Source of the DNA: an uncultured Prevotellaceae bacterium
Lineage (GTDB): Bacteria; Bacteroidota; Bacteroidia; Bacteroidales; Muribaculaceae
Direction of reading: 5' to 3'
Assembly: GCA_947169265.1 (NCBI GenBank)
Contig: CAMVPC010000003.1
Location: 55,825-119,824 of the forward strand
DNA length: 64,000 nucleotides
Below are positions 55,948-64,000 of this stretch, piece by piece. A program made the translations under genes and the position numbers. Numbering within the stretch: position 1 is the stretch's first letter; each line of letters begins with the position of its first letter. The notes under the pieces were generated by a model. That model saw only the letters and a list, made by a program, of their open reading frames with translations, was not told the DNA's origin and made no database searches.

Positions 55948-56790
55948 ATGGAATACTATCTCGCGATTAACAATGAGCAGTTGGGGCCATTTCCGGCCGG
56001 CGAACTTGCGGCCAATGGAATGACGGCCGACACACTTGTATGGTATCAAGGTGCGCCTAATTGGATTAAAGCCAGCGCGGTGCCCGAACTCGCGCCTTAT
56101 ATCCCCGTGGCCGCACCACAGCCCGAACCGCAACCGCAGTACGATGCTCAGGCCACCATGGTCCAGCAACCCGAGCCGCAGCCGGTGTCGCAACCGCAGT
56201 ACGATGCTCAGGCCACCATGGTCCAGCAACCCGAGCCGCAGCCGGTGTCGCAACCGCAGTCGCAGTCGTTCGACCCGCAACCGGTGTCGCAACCGCAATC
56301 ACAACCGCAATACGACCCCTACGGCCAGCCCCAATCCAACCCCTACGGCCAGCCTTATCAGGCTCAGCCGCAACCGTACGACCCCTACGGCCAGCCGCAA
56401 TTCCAGCAACCTTACGGCCAACCGCAATTCCAGCAACCTTACGGCCAACCGCAATTCCCGCAACCTTACGGCCAGCCGCAATATCAGCAGCCCTACGGAG
56501 CGCCGGCCTATGGCTACGACCCCAACATGGGGCAAACGCCTCCCCCGCGTCCCGACTCGAACATGGTGTGGGCCATCTTGTGTACCCTTTGTTGTTGCTT
56601 GCCGTTGGGCATCGTGGCTATCGTGAACGCATCGGGTGTCAACTCGGCATATAACGCCGGCCGCTACGAAGAAGCCCAGCAAAAAGCCGACAACGCCAAG
56701 AACTTTGCCATGTGGGGCGCTATCATAGGACTCATTATCAACGCCATCTACGTCTTTGTGACTATGTCGCAGTCGGGCGGATATTATTAA
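55948..56790 (+). CDS. GYF_2-CD225 protein with expanded Pro/Gln repeats
   Basis: A 280-residue paralogue of the protein at 2.9 kb. Residues 1-50 form GYF_2 (MEYYLAINNEQLGPFPAGEL; TLVWYQGAPNWIKASAVPEL). Residues 55-190 are a low-complexity Pro/Gln/Tyr linker built from a 60-base tandem repeat (20-residue unit, two full copies) and then a 27-base repeat (PQFQQPYGQ, about four copies). The C-terminus is CD225-like: 'SNMVWAILCTLCCCLPLGIV', then NAGRYEEAQQKADNAK and a second hydrophobic segment. Membrane-anchored, function unknown. Confidence 0.82.
   Translation: MEYYLAINNEQLGPFPAGELAANGMTADTLVWYQGAPNWIKASAVPELAPYIPVAAPQPEPQPQYDAQATMVQQPEPQPVSQPQYDAQATMVQQPEPQPVSQPQSQSFDPQPVSQPQSQPQYDPYGQPQSNPYGQPYQAQPQPYDPYGQPQFQQPYGQPQFQQPYGQPQFPQPYGQPQYQQPYGAPAYGYDPNMGQTPPPRPDSNMVWAILCTLCCCLPLGIVAIVNASGVNSAYNAGRYEEAQQKADNAKNFAMWGAIIGLIINAIYVFVTMSQSGGYY
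56131..56260 (+). repeat. 60-base tandem repeat in the GYF_2-CD225 gene
   Basis: Bases 56131-56190 and 56191-56250 are identical, and 56251-56260 begin a third copy. The unit is a multiple of three, so copy changes keep the frame. It encodes a Pro/Gln-rich 20-residue repeat. Confidence 0.95.
56395..56502 (+). repeat. 27-base tandem repeats in the GYF_2-CD225 gene
   Basis: About four near-identical 27-base units encoding PQFQQPYGQ-type nonamers. The first two differ little at DNA level, which suggests recent slippage. Confidence 0.85.
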
Positions 56791-56936
56791 TAATTCAAGT
56801 TTAAACTTGAGGATTAGGGATTAGGGAGTAAATCCGCTCAAGATTGTTCGGGAAACTTCTCTACTCACTACTCAGCGAGCAAGTTGAAAACTTGCGAAAC
56901 TTGAAATAGCCTATATTCACTTAACAAGATAATACA
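56791..56936. other. Spacer with palindromes between GYF_2-CD225 genes
   Basis: Contains a 16-base perfect palindrome TCAAGTTTAAACTTGA (56795-56810), a GATTAGG doublet, and the hairpin GCAAGTT-GAA-AACTTGC (56879-56895). These are possible terminator or processing sites between the first and second paralogue. No promoter consensus is clear. Confidence 0.5.
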
Positions 56937-57506
56937 ATGCAGTACTATTTATCGAACAACGGACAGCAAATAGGGCCTTTTGACGAGACTCAACTCGTGG
57001 CTAACGGAATGAACGCTAATTCCTATGTGTGGTGGGAAGGACAAGCGGGATGGGTGCTCGCCTCGCAAGTGCCCGCGCTCGCACCTTACCTGCAACAGCC
57101 GCAGTATCAGCAGCAACCCCAGTACCAACAACCCCAGTACCAACAACCCCAGTACCAACAACCCCAAGCTTACGGCTACGAGCAACCCGCCGCACAACCT
57201 TACGGTGGTTACCAGCAGCCGGCAGCCTACGGCTATGGCCAGGGACAGATGCCCCCGCGCCCCGACTCGAACATGGTGTGGGCCATCTTGTGCACCGTGT
57301 TGTGCTGCATGCCGTTGGGCATCGTGGCAATCGTGCAGGCTTCGGGCGTCGATTCGGCCTATAATGCCGGAAACTACGAGGAGGCCGAGCGCAAGTCGAA
57401 AAGCGCCAAAAAGTGGGCCATTTGGGGCGCCGCATCTACGGCCATTCTCATGCTGATCTACTTCATCGTTGTGGGCATCATGATTGCTGTGGGTGCCAAT
57501 TATTGA
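56937..57506 (+). CDS. GYF_2-CD225 protein, duplicate copy A
   Basis: A 189-residue protein. GYF_2 is at 1-50 (MQYYLSNNGQQIGPFDETQL; SYVWWEGQAGWVLASQVPAL). A linker of QYQQP pentamers (15-base DNA unit, perfect repeats near 57115-57160) follows, then CD225: 'SNMVWAILCTVLCCMPLGIV', NAGNYEEAERKSKSAK and a final membrane helix. The first 100 residues are almost identical, also at DNA level, to the next gene, showing a recent tandem duplication. Confidence 0.82.
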   Translation: MQYYLSNNGQQIGPFDETQLVANGMNANSYVWWEGQAGWVLASQVPALAPYLQQPQYQQQPQYQQPQYQQPQYQQPQAYGYEQPAAQPYGGYQQPAAYGYGQGQMPPRPDSNMVWAILCTVLCCMPLGIVAIVQASGVDSAYNAGNYEEAERKSKSAKKWAIWGAASTAILMLIYFIVVGIMIAVGANY

Positions 57507-57551
57507 TTAAAATATTGCAAGTCAATTTGTTTCTTTTTTAAATAATTAGCT

Positions 57552-58091
57552 ATGCAGTACTATTTATCGAACAACGGACAGCAAATAGGGCCTTTCGACG
57601 AGGCTCAACTTGTGGCTAACGGAATGACAGCTAATTCCTATGTGTGGTGGGAAGGACAAGCGGGATGGGTGCTCGCCTCGCAAGTGCCCGCGCTCGCACC
57701 TTACCTACAGCAGCCGCAGTACCAACAACCCCAGTACCAGCAGCCCCAGTACCAGCAACCCCAAGCTTACGGCTACGAGCAACCTGCCGCACAACCTTAC
57801 GGAGGTTACCAGCAGCCGGCAGCCTACGGCTATGCCCAGGGACAGATGCCCCCGCGCCCCGAAACCAACTTGGTGTGGGCCATCTTATGTACACTATTCT
57901 GTTGTTGGCCGTTGGGTATCGTGGCAATCGTGAATGCCGCCGGAGTGAATTCAGCCTATAATGCCGGAAACTACGAGGAGGCCGAGCGCAAGTCAAAGGC
58001 TGCCAAGACATGGGCCATGTGGAGCGCAATCTTGGGTCTCATCGTCTCGGTAATTTATGTAATTGTGCTTGTGGCCAGCAGTAATTATTAA
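57552..58091 (+). CDS. GYF_2-CD225 protein, duplicate copy B
   Basis: A 179-residue near-copy of the preceding gene, 45 bases downstream. It has the same GYF_2 (MQYYLSNNGQQIGPFDEAQL) and CD225 domain ('TNLVWAILCTLFCCWPLGIV', NAGNYEEAERKSKAAK). The QYQQP linker is shorter by one or two repeats, and the last 40 residues have diverged more than the rest. The pair differs mainly in linker length and final helix, so the N-terminal half is either young or kept alike by gene conversion. Confidence 0.82.
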   Translation: MQYYLSNNGQQIGPFDEAQLVANGMTANSYVWWEGQAGWVLASQVPALAPYLQQPQYQQPQYQQPQYQQPQAYGYEQPAAQPYGGYQQPAAYGYAQGQMPPRPETNLVWAILCTLFCCWPLGIVAIVNAAGVNSAYNAGNYEEAERKSKAAKTWAMWSAILGLIVSVIYVIVLVASSNY

Positions 58092-58158
58092 ATATAACCG
58101 GCGCAATACACCGCTTTGCCTCGACTTAACGAATTAATGAAAATAACTACCGCATGAG

Positions 58159-58199
58159 GCCGTCTCTCCCTGCTTGTGAGGGGAGAGACCCTCTTACGG
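58159..58199. terminator. Long hairpin after the GYF_2-CD225 cluster
   Basis: GTCTCTCCC (58162-58170) pairs with GGGAGAGAC (58181-58189), extended by GGCC.../...CGGCC outside. No T-run follows, so it is a factor-dependent terminator or transcript-end stabiliser candidate, about 70 bases after the last stop codon. Confidence 0.45.
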
Positions 58200-58213
58200 C
58201 CCAATAATGCCGC

Positions 58214-59197
58214 ATGGATTTCAGGACTACAATAAAACCGATGGCCAGTAACGGACTCATGAGCCACGCCGACAAGCTCATGCTCGTGGGGTCTTGTTTC
58301 AGCGACCACATCGGCACCAGGATGCGCAACGCATTGATGGACGTCATGGTCAACCCCACCGGCACCATATACAACCCGCTCAGCGTGGCCGCCACCGTGC
58401 GCCGGCTGGTCACCGGCGAGCCGGTGGCCGGCATCGACCTGTTTCAACAGGGCGGTGTGTGGAACAGCTACGACTTCCATTCGCGTTTCTCGTTGCCCGA
58501 CAAAATGGCGACACTCGACCGCATGAACGCCCGCATTGCCCAGGCCCACGATTTCTTGCGCCTCGCCGACACCATTATCCTCACGCTGGGAACGGCGGTC
58601 GTGTATCGCTTGCGTGCTACCGGCAAGGTGGTGGCCAACTGCCACAAGGTGCCGCAACACGAGTTTCAGCGCTCGCTCAGCACCCTCGACGCGCTCGTCG
58701 ATGCCCTTGTCGAGTGTGTGGAATTGTTGCGCAACTACAATCCGGGGTTGCGCGTCATCTTCACCGTGAGTCCCATTCGCCATGTGGCCGACCGGCTTGA
58801 GATGAACTCCCTGAGCAAGGCGTTGCTGCGCGTGGCCGTGGGCGAGGTGGAACGCCGCTATGGCGACCTTGTGGGCTACTTCCCGGCTTACGAAATTATG
58901 ATGGACGACCTGCGCGACTATCGCTTCTATGCCGCCGACATGGTGCACCCGAGTGACGTCGCCATCGAATATATTTGGCAAACCTTCCAGGGTACCTATT
59001 TCGACGACCGCGACGTGCAGGCCATCGCGCGTTGCGAGCGTGTGGCCAAGCGGTTGCAACACCGCCCCATGAGCCACAATCGCGAGGTGGTGGAACGTTT
59101 CAACGCCGACACCCGCACCGTCGTGCGCAACCTGGTGAAAGAATACCCTCACCTCGAGCACCTTAAAGAAATAAGTGACCTGCTTGATACCGACTAA
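58214..59197 (+). CDS. GSCFA domain protein
   Basis: A 327-residue protein carrying the family motif LVGSCFSDHIG near 24-34, with 'NPTGTIYNPLSVAA', 'ADTIILTLGTAVVYR', 'VIFTVSPIRHV' and 'YGDLVGYFPAYEIMMDDLRD', then MVHPSDVAIEYIW. The fold is SGNH/GDSL-hydrolase-like (GSCF Ser, late Asp-x-x-His as in HPSD), so it may act on esters of glycans. The substrate is unknown. 22 bases before murF-alr, the usual neighbour in Bacteroidetes. Confidence 0.85.
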   Translation: MDFRTTIKPMASNGLMSHADKLMLVGSCFSDHIGTRMRNALMDVMVNPTGTIYNPLSVAATVRRLVTGEPVAGIDLFQQGGVWNSYDFHSRFSLPDKMATLDRMNARIAQAHDFLRLADTIILTLGTAVVYRLRATGKVVANCHKVPQHEFQRSLSTLDALVDALVECVELLRNYNPGLRVIFTVSPIRHVADRLEMNSLSKALLRVAVGEVERRYGDLVGYFPAYEIMMDDLRDYRFYAADMVHPSDVAIEYIWQTFQGTYFDDRDVQAIARCERVAKRLQHRPMSHNREVVERFNADTRTVVRNLVKEYPHLEHLKEISDLLDTD

Positions 59198-59219
59198 ATC
59201 CCTTTTCTGACCACTTTGC

Positions 59220-61550
59220 ATGGAATATTCCATTCATGAAATAGCTTCAATTATCGGCGCCAAGACCGTACAGCGCGATGCGCACGCGAGTGGCGTCACC
59301 CATTTGCTCACCGATTCACGCTCGCTCGTCGACCCTCCCCACACCATTTTCTTCGCGCTCAAGGGAAACGGCAACGACGGGCACCGCTATGTGGAGCCTC
59401 TTTACCGCCGGGGCGTGCGATATTTCGTCGTCATGGAAACGCCTCAGCTCGACACTATGCCCGAGGCTACTTTCCTCGTCGTTGACGACAGCTTGGCGGC
59501 ATTGCAGGCGCTGGCCGCGAGCCACCGCCGCCGCTTCAACATCCCCGTGCTCGCCATCACCGGCAGCCGTGGCAAAACCACCGTCAAGGAATGGCTTTAC
59601 CAGTTGCTCAAAGATGACTATCGCATCGTGCGATCGCCACGCAGCTACAACTCGCAGATTGGCGTCCCCCTCTCACTGTGGGAGCTCGCCCCCGACACCA
59701 CGATGGCCATCATCGAGGCAGGAATCAGCACTACGGGCGAAATGGAGCGGCTGCGACAGATGATTGCCCCCACGATGGGCATTGTCACCAACGTGCTCGA
59801 CGACCACGACGACGGGTTTGACTCGCGCGACGAGAAAAGGCGCGAGAAAATGAGCCTGCTCGATGGATGTGACATCGCCATCCCGCCACTAACCGACGAT
59901 GCCGTCGCTCCCGACGACAAGGAACGCGTCAACGCCGACAACGCCCACACGTGCCGACGCGTGATGCGTGCCCTGGGCTACGACGACCACGAGATAGAAC
60001 GACGACTGGCGCGATTGACGCCCGTCAATACCCGCCTCGATGTCATCGCCGGCGTGAACGAATGTACGCTCATCGTCGACGGATACACCAGCGACACCTC
60101 ATCGCTCGCGGCCGCCCTCGACTTCATGAAGCGGCGCGCACCGCAAGGACAGGCCACCACGGTCATCCTGAGCGACCTCGTCGACGAGGCTACCGTGAGC
60201 CCACGTGAAACCTATGCCGCCGTGGCACGATTGCTCGCCGAACGCAACGTCACGCGGCTCGTGGGGGTGGGCCCCGAGCTGTGCCGTCACGCCGAATGTT
60301 TCGCCGCGATCGACACCTGTCTCTATCCGGCAACCGCCGCCTTGCTCGCCGCGTTCTCGCAGGGCGACTATGTGAACGAGACCATCCTCATCAAGGGACA
60401 GCCGCACTTCCACTTCAACCAAATCGTGGACCTGCTCGAGGCGCGCGCCCATCAAACCGTCGAGGAAATCGACTTGGCGGCACTTGCTTCCAATTTCAAG
60501 TTCTTCAAGAGCAAGCTCAAGCCTTCCACGCTCACTATCGCCATGGTCAAGGCCAGCGGCTACGGCACGGGTAGCTACGAGGTGGCCAAGACGTTGCAAG
60601 ACTGCGGCGCCGACTACCTCGCTGTCGCCGTGCACGACGAGGGCGTGCAGCTGCGGCAAGCCGGCATCGCCATGCCCATCATCGTGCTCAACCCCAGCGT
60701 GGTCAACTACAAAGCCATGTTCACTCATCACCTCGAGCCCGAAATCTATAGCCTTGAGGAATGTTGGGGGCTCGTGCGCGAGGGTGAGCGACTGGGCGTT
60801 TCTAACTTTCCTGTCCACATCAAGCTCGATACCGGCATGCACAGGTTAGGTTTCACCTTCGAACAGTTGCCGGAGCTCATCGCCATGCTCCACCGCCAGC
60901 GCGTACTCACGCCCTCCAGCGTCTTCTCTCATCTGTGTGTGGCCGATGAACCGGCGCAGGACGAGTACACCTTGAGTCAATTTGAATATTTTGACCATTG
61001 CGCCAACAAGCTCCAGGAAGCTTTCCCGCATCCCATCAAACGCCACATTCTCAACACCAGCGGCATCGTGCGTTTCCCCGAAAGGCAGATGGACATGGTG
61101 CGCATCGGCATCGGTCTCTATGGCGTCAAGACTCTCGACGACGGCAGCGAGGACGCCCTGCAGCCTGTCGCCTCGCTCCACTCGGTCATCATCTCCATCA
61201 AGGAGTGGCCAGCGGGAACCACCATCGGCTACGGCCGTAAGGGCATTCTCACGCGGCGCAGCCGCATCGCCACCGTCACCCTCGGCTATGCCGACGGCCT
61301 CGACCGCCACTTTGGCAATGGGAATCTCAAGGTGTGGGCCGGCGGCGCGCTGTGTCCCACCGTGGGAAACGTGTGTATGGACGCCGTGATGATCGACGTG
61401 ACCGACGCGCACTGCCGGGTGGGCGACCGTGTCGAAATCTTCGGGCCGCACGTGCCCATCGAGCAACTCGCCATCGTCCGCGACACCATTCCTTACGAAA
61501 TACTCACCAGCATCTCACCACGCGTCAAGCGTGTGTACTTTCGCAAATAA
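59220..61550 (+). CDS. Bifunctional MurF ligase-alanine racemase
   Basis: A 776-residue fusion. Residues 1-415 are MurF (adds D-Ala-D-Ala to the UDP-MurNAc-tripeptide): ATP loop AITGSRGKTTVKEWL near 115-129, 'IIEAGISTTGEME' and 'NVLDDHDDGFDS'. Residues 420-776 are alanine racemase: PLP Lys in AMVKASGYGTGS near 441-452, 'LDTGMHRLGF', 'GIGLYGVKTL' and 'TVGNVCMDAVMIDVTD'. The fusion is a Bacteroidetes hallmark: it makes D-Ala and uses the dipeptide that Ddl (6.9 kb) produces. The M13 peptidase gene follows in 30 bases. Confidence 0.94.
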   Translation: MEYSIHEIASIIGAKTVQRDAHASGVTHLLTDSRSLVDPPHTIFFALKGNGNDGHRYVEPLYRRGVRYFVVMETPQLDTMPEATFLVVDDSLAALQALAASHRRRFNIPVLAITGSRGKTTVKEWLYQLLKDDYRIVRSPRSYNSQIGVPLSLWELAPDTTMAIIEAGISTTGEMERLRQMIAPTMGIVTNVLDDHDDGFDSRDEKRREKMSLLDGCDIAIPPLTDDAVAPDDKERVNADNAHTCRRVMRALGYDDHEIERRLARLTPVNTRLDVIAGVNECTLIVDGYTSDTSSLAAALDFMKRRAPQGQATTVILSDLVDEATVSPRETYAAVARLLAERNVTRLVGVGPELCRHAECFAAIDTCLYPATAALLAAFSQGDYVNETILIKGQPHFHFNQIVDLLEARAHQTVEEIDLAALASNFKFFKSKLKPSTLTIAMVKASGYGTGSYEVAKTLQDCGADYLAVAVHDEGVQLRQAGIAMPIIVLNPSVVNYKAMFTHHLEPEIYSLEECWGLVREGERLGVSNFPVHIKLDTGMHRLGFTFEQLPELIAMLHRQRVLTPSSVFSHLCVADEPAQDEYTLSQFEYFDHCANKLQEAFPHPIKRHILNTSGIVRFPERQMDMVRIGIGLYGVKTLDDGSEDALQPVASLHSVIISIKEWPAGTTIGYGRKGILTRRSRIATVTLGYADGLDRHFGNGNLKVWAGGALCPTVGNVCMDAVMIDVTDAHCRVGDRVEIFGPHVPIEQLAIVRDTIPYEILTSISPRVKRVYFRK

Positions 61551-61580
61551 CTTAAAACCTTATAAATTATTTACTGCACA

Positions 61581-63602
61581 ATGAAAAAAGTATTTTTGAC
61601 TTTATCAGTTCTCGCGGCGATGACGCTTTGCGCCGGCGCCCAAGAAGTGAAACATGGCATCAACCCGGCCGACCTCAACACCAACGTCAAGCCCGGCGAC
61701 GACTTCTATGAGTATGCCGGCGGCGGATGGATGAAAGCCAACCCCCTGAAACCGGAGTATTCGAGCTTCGGCGTCTTCAACGAACTTGCCGAGCAAAACC
61801 GCGAACAACTGCGCGAACTCTTCAAGAACCTCGCGCAAACCAAGCACGCCCGTGGCACCGTGGGGCAAAAGGTTACCGACCTCTATGCCATGGCGATGGA
61901 CAGCGTGCGCCTCAACAACGAGGGCGCTAAGCCGCTTGCCGCCGACCTCGCTACGGTCAACGCTTTCAAGAAGGCGAACCTCACGCCCTTTATCGCCAAC
62001 CAGCACCTCACCCTGGGTAACCCGTTCTTCGGCATTGGCGTCGAGGCCGACCTCAAGGACAGCGAAACCAACACCATGTACCTGAGCGGCGGCACCAGCG
62101 GACTCCCCGACCGCGACTATTACCTCAATACCGACCCCGATAGCCGCAAAATACAGGAAGCCTACCGCGAATACCTCGCCAAGATGCTCGTGATGGCCGG
62201 ATACAAGCCCGCGGCGGCAAAACGTGCCGCGCGCACCGTCTACGACATCGAGTACAAGTTTGCCAAGGCCAAGATGAGCCGCACCGAGGAACGCGACATC
62301 TCCAAGCTCTACAATCCCCGCACCATTGAGCAACTCCAGGCCGACTATCCCGCCATCAACTGGCGACAGTATTTCGACCTCATGGGCGTCAAGGGCATCA
62401 AGGGAGTCATCCTCGAGCAACCTAAGGTCATGGCTGTGGCCAACGAACTCATGACGTCGCTCACCGAGCAGCAAATCAAGGACTATGTCGCCACCGGCAT
62501 TGTCACCAGCGCAGCCGGATACCTCAGCGACGAATTTGGAGATACCTCCTTCGACTTCTACGGAAAGCGACTCAGCGGACAAAAAGAACGTCAACCCAGG
62601 TGGAAACGCGCCATGGGCGTGCCCAATGGACTCCTCGGTGAGGCCGTAGGACAACTCTATGTCGAGAAATATTTCGCCCATGGTAGTAAGGAGAAGATGG
62701 TCAAGCTCATCGGCGACCTGCGCAAGTCGCTGGCACAGCACATCGCAGGCCTCGACTGGATGGGCGACAGCACAAAGGTCAACGCACTCGTCAAGCTCAA
62801 CTCGTTCACCGTCAAGGTGGGATATCCCGACACCTGGCGCGACTACTCCAAGCTCGATGTCGATCCCGCTAAACCCCTCTACGACAACATTAAGGCCGCC
62901 ATGCTCATCGAAACACGACGCAACCTCGACAAGTGGGGTAAGCCCGTCGACCGCGAGGAATGGGGCATGACTCCGCAAACCGTCAACGCCTACTACAACC
63001 CGCTCAACAACGAAATCGTCTTCCCGGCTGCCATTCTCCAGCCTCCCTTCTTCGATGTGGAGGCCGACGACGCCGTTAACTATGGTGCCATCGGTGTGGT
63101 GATTGGGCACGAGATGACCCACGGTTTTGACGACCAGGGACGTACCTTCGACTACCAGGGCAACATGACCGACTGGTGGAGCCCCGCCGACGCGCAGCGC
63201 TTCAATGAGGCCGCCGAGCGCCTCGCCAAGCAATTCGACGAGGTCGTTATCCTCAAGGACCTCCATGCTAACGGTCACCTCACCCTCGGCGAGAATATCG
63301 CCGACCAGGGCGGTCTCCGTATCGCTTACGACGCCTTCCTCAAAACACCGCAGGCGCGCGAGGGTAAACTCATCGACGGCTTCACGCCCGAGCAGCGCTT
63401 CTACTTGAGCTATGGACGCATCTGGGCCGAGAACGGCACCGAGGAGTACATGTACCAGCTCACCAAGAGCAACGAGCACTCCCTGGGACGCAACCGCGTC
63501 AACGTCACCCTGCGCAACATCGACACCTTCTTCAAGGCGTTCGACATCAAACCCGGCGACAAAATGTGGCGCGACCCCGCCGACAGGGCCATCATCTGGT
63601 GA
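61581..63602 (+). CDS. M13 family zinc metallopeptidase (neprilysin/PepO type)
   Basis: A 673-residue exported endopeptidase (signal MKKVFLTLSVLAAMTLCAGA). The zinc motif is IGHEMTHGFDDQGR (HExxH) near 512-525, with the third ligand in 'TLGENIADQGGL' near 569-580 and 'NAYYNPLNNEIVFPAAILQP' before the site, as in neprilysin-like enzymes. It cleaves small peptides in the periplasm or outside. It ends with CxxW-like 'MWRDPADRAIIW' (no Cys). Terminator 32 bases after. Confidence 0.93.
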   Translation: MKKVFLTLSVLAAMTLCAGAQEVKHGINPADLNTNVKPGDDFYEYAGGGWMKANPLKPEYSSFGVFNELAEQNREQLRELFKNLAQTKHARGTVGQKVTDLYAMAMDSVRLNNEGAKPLAADLATVNAFKKANLTPFIANQHLTLGNPFFGIGVEADLKDSETNTMYLSGGTSGLPDRDYYLNTDPDSRKIQEAYREYLAKMLVMAGYKPAAAKRAARTVYDIEYKFAKAKMSRTEERDISKLYNPRTIEQLQADYPAINWRQYFDLMGVKGIKGVILEQPKVMAVANELMTSLTEQQIKDYVATGIVTSAAGYLSDEFGDTSFDFYGKRLSGQKERQPRWKRAMGVPNGLLGEAVGQLYVEKYFAHGSKEKMVKLIGDLRKSLAQHIAGLDWMGDSTKVNALVKLNSFTVKVGYPDTWRDYSKLDVDPAKPLYDNIKAAMLIETRRNLDKWGKPVDREEWGMTPQTVNAYYNPLNNEIVFPAAILQPPFFDVEADDAVNYGAIGVVIGHEMTHGFDDQGRTFDYQGNMTDWWSPADAQRFNEAAERLAKQFDEVVILKDLHANGHLTLGENIADQGGLRIAYDAFLKTPQAREGKLIDGFTPEQRFYLSYGRIWAENGTEEYMYQLTKSNEHSLGRNRVNVTLRNIDTFFKAFDIKPGDKMWRDPADRAIIW

Positions 63603-63633
63603 AAAATACTGCTCCAATCATAATCCATCCCAC

Positions 63634-63661
63634 GGGGAGCCGGCAACACCGCCGGCTCCCC
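63634..63661 (+). terminator. Terminator after the M13 peptidase
   Basis: GGGGAGCCGGC/GCCGGCTCCCC perfect 11-base stem with a 6-base loop, 32 bases after the stop codon; the T-run after it is weak (GTCTTGC). Confidence 0.7.
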
Positions 63662-63723
63662 GTCTTGCAATCTTCCCCACCACCATCCCCGTCTTGCAAT
63701 CTCCTTTCATATATATAAGGTGT

Positions 63724-63838
63724 AGTTGAGCTTTGAGCTTCGAGCTTTGAGTTTCGAGCATCAAATCAATCAGGCTGCCTGCTCGAAGCCCAAAGCTCGC
63801 CGCTCGAAGCTCAAAGTTCGCCGCTCTCGGCTCGTTGC
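63724..63838. repeat. Short degenerate GAGCTTCGAGC repeats
   Basis: Many imperfect copies of GAGCTTTGAG / CGAGCTTTGAG on one side and CGAAGCTCAAAG / CGCCGCTCGAAG on the other form an overall inverted arrangement around 63770. Similar AGCTTGAAA units occur at 4467-4494. Function unknown. Confidence 0.6.
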
Positions 63839-63890
63839 AACCGATTACGGGCGGAAAAAATGGATTTTTTTAAAAATTTTGTCGAAAAAT

Positions 63891-63921
63891 TTTGGCAGTC
63901 CGGGAAATTGTCGTACCTTTG
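63891..63921 (+). promoter_or_regulatory. Strong promoter at the right edge
   Basis: TTTG (63891-63894), a 19-base spacer and TACCTTTG (63914-63921). The following GCACCGC is often seen at start sites of highly expressed Bacteroidetes genes. Confidence 0.8.
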
Positions 63922-63970
63922 CACCGCTTTTTCGCCAAAAATTTAGTTGCGGGCGAAAACGACCTTTGAA

Positions 63971-64000
63971 ATGATTGCGATAGGAACAGGGAAAGTATTG
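63971..64000 (+). CDS. Start of a gene cut by the window edge
   Basis: The ATG at 63971 opens a frame of ten codons (MIAIGTGKVL) to the edge, about 45 bases after the promoter. Too short to identify, and another start further right is possible. Confidence 0.3.
   Translation, partial: MIAIGTGKVL

Larger units (their letters stand above)
63603..63970. other. Right-edge intergenic region
   Basis: Holds a terminator (63634-63661), a 16-base direct repeat CCCCGTCTTGCAATCT (63658-63673 and 63687-63702), a block of GAGCTT/CGAGC-type short repeats (63724-63838), and a strong promoter (63891-63921). Nothing else recognised. Confidence 0.65.

Noticed and set aside
57100..57160. Regular 15-base repeats suggesting a CRISPR array
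   Set aside because: No spacers are present; the repeats are contiguous codons for QYQQP inside a gene.
60190..60215. CACGTGAAAC resembling half of parS
   Set aside because: Only about 11 of 16 positions match and it lies within murF-alr; likely chance.
61605..63617. 670-residue open frame on minus
   Set aside because: Antisense to the clear M13 peptidase.

Overview
The window looks like a piece of a Bacteroidales chromosome, most likely Muribaculaceae or a close relative; the genus is not resolved. Reasons: promoters fit the Bacteroidetes pattern (TTTG, a spacer of about 19 bases, then TAnnTTTG), start codons mostly lack Shine-Dalgarno sequences, and the gene content is typical: a MurF-alanine racemase fusion, MetK of about 435 residues, GSCFA, WbqC, DUF4491, DUF2027-Smr, PorZ-like and type IX secretion (T9SS)-style tails, and dockerin-tailed secreted proteins. 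Coding DNA is GC-rich and intergenic DNA is AT-rich.

Layout. 1-466: no gene, but a run of hairpins that looks like an unidentified structured RNA. 467-6530 (minus): metK, cobB-type sirtuin, then a tight group of a Sel1-repeat lipoprotein-like secreted protein, a GYF_2-CD225 membrane protein, pfkA and miaB. metK has a SAM-II type riboswitch in its leader, and three evenly spaced TTCG-NN-CGAA dyads lie between it and the divergent ddl gene. 6860-11934: ddl, an SpoU-type RNA methylase, an iron-sulfur redox pair (membrane ferredoxin protein plus Tat-exported aldo/keto reductase with ferredoxin tail), and tRNA-Lys. 12124-18531: a 2135-residue exported adhesin-like protein. 19012-24897: dnaX, a RecD-like helicase, an SDR threonine dehydrogenase, and the NfeD/SPFH pair.

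Around 25 kb the dominant gene direction flips: most genes to the left are on minus and most to the right on plus. Just right of the flip lie ybeY-mnmG-apt-uvrC-ribH, with one perfect parS site inside uvrC and a one-mismatch parS between mnmG and apt. This suggests that the replication origin or segregation centromere is close, although no DnaA-box cluster is visible.

30.6-48.7 kb (mainly plus): a receiver plus PPDK-N protein, small membrane and regulatory proteins, two dockerin-tailed secreted proteins, a PorZ-like propeller, topA-wbqC, reverse rubrerythrin, two DUF3298 proteins, and DUF2027-Smr. 48.7-53.7 kb (minus): a two-gene operon pairing a tubulin/FtsZ-like GTPase with a 1140-residue protein that carries an Hsp70/actin-type ATPase. 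This is my best candidate for an undescribed system. 53.8-55.4 kb: AAA ATPase-PD-(D/E)XK protein. 55.6-58.1 kb: DUF4491 and three tandem GYF_2-CD225 paralogues with expanding repeats. 58.2-63.6 kb: GSCFA, murF-alr, and an M13 peptidase; then repeats and a strong promoter entering a gene cut by the right edge.

All coordinates come from reading the sequence by eye. Domain names are recognised from motifs, not from searches.
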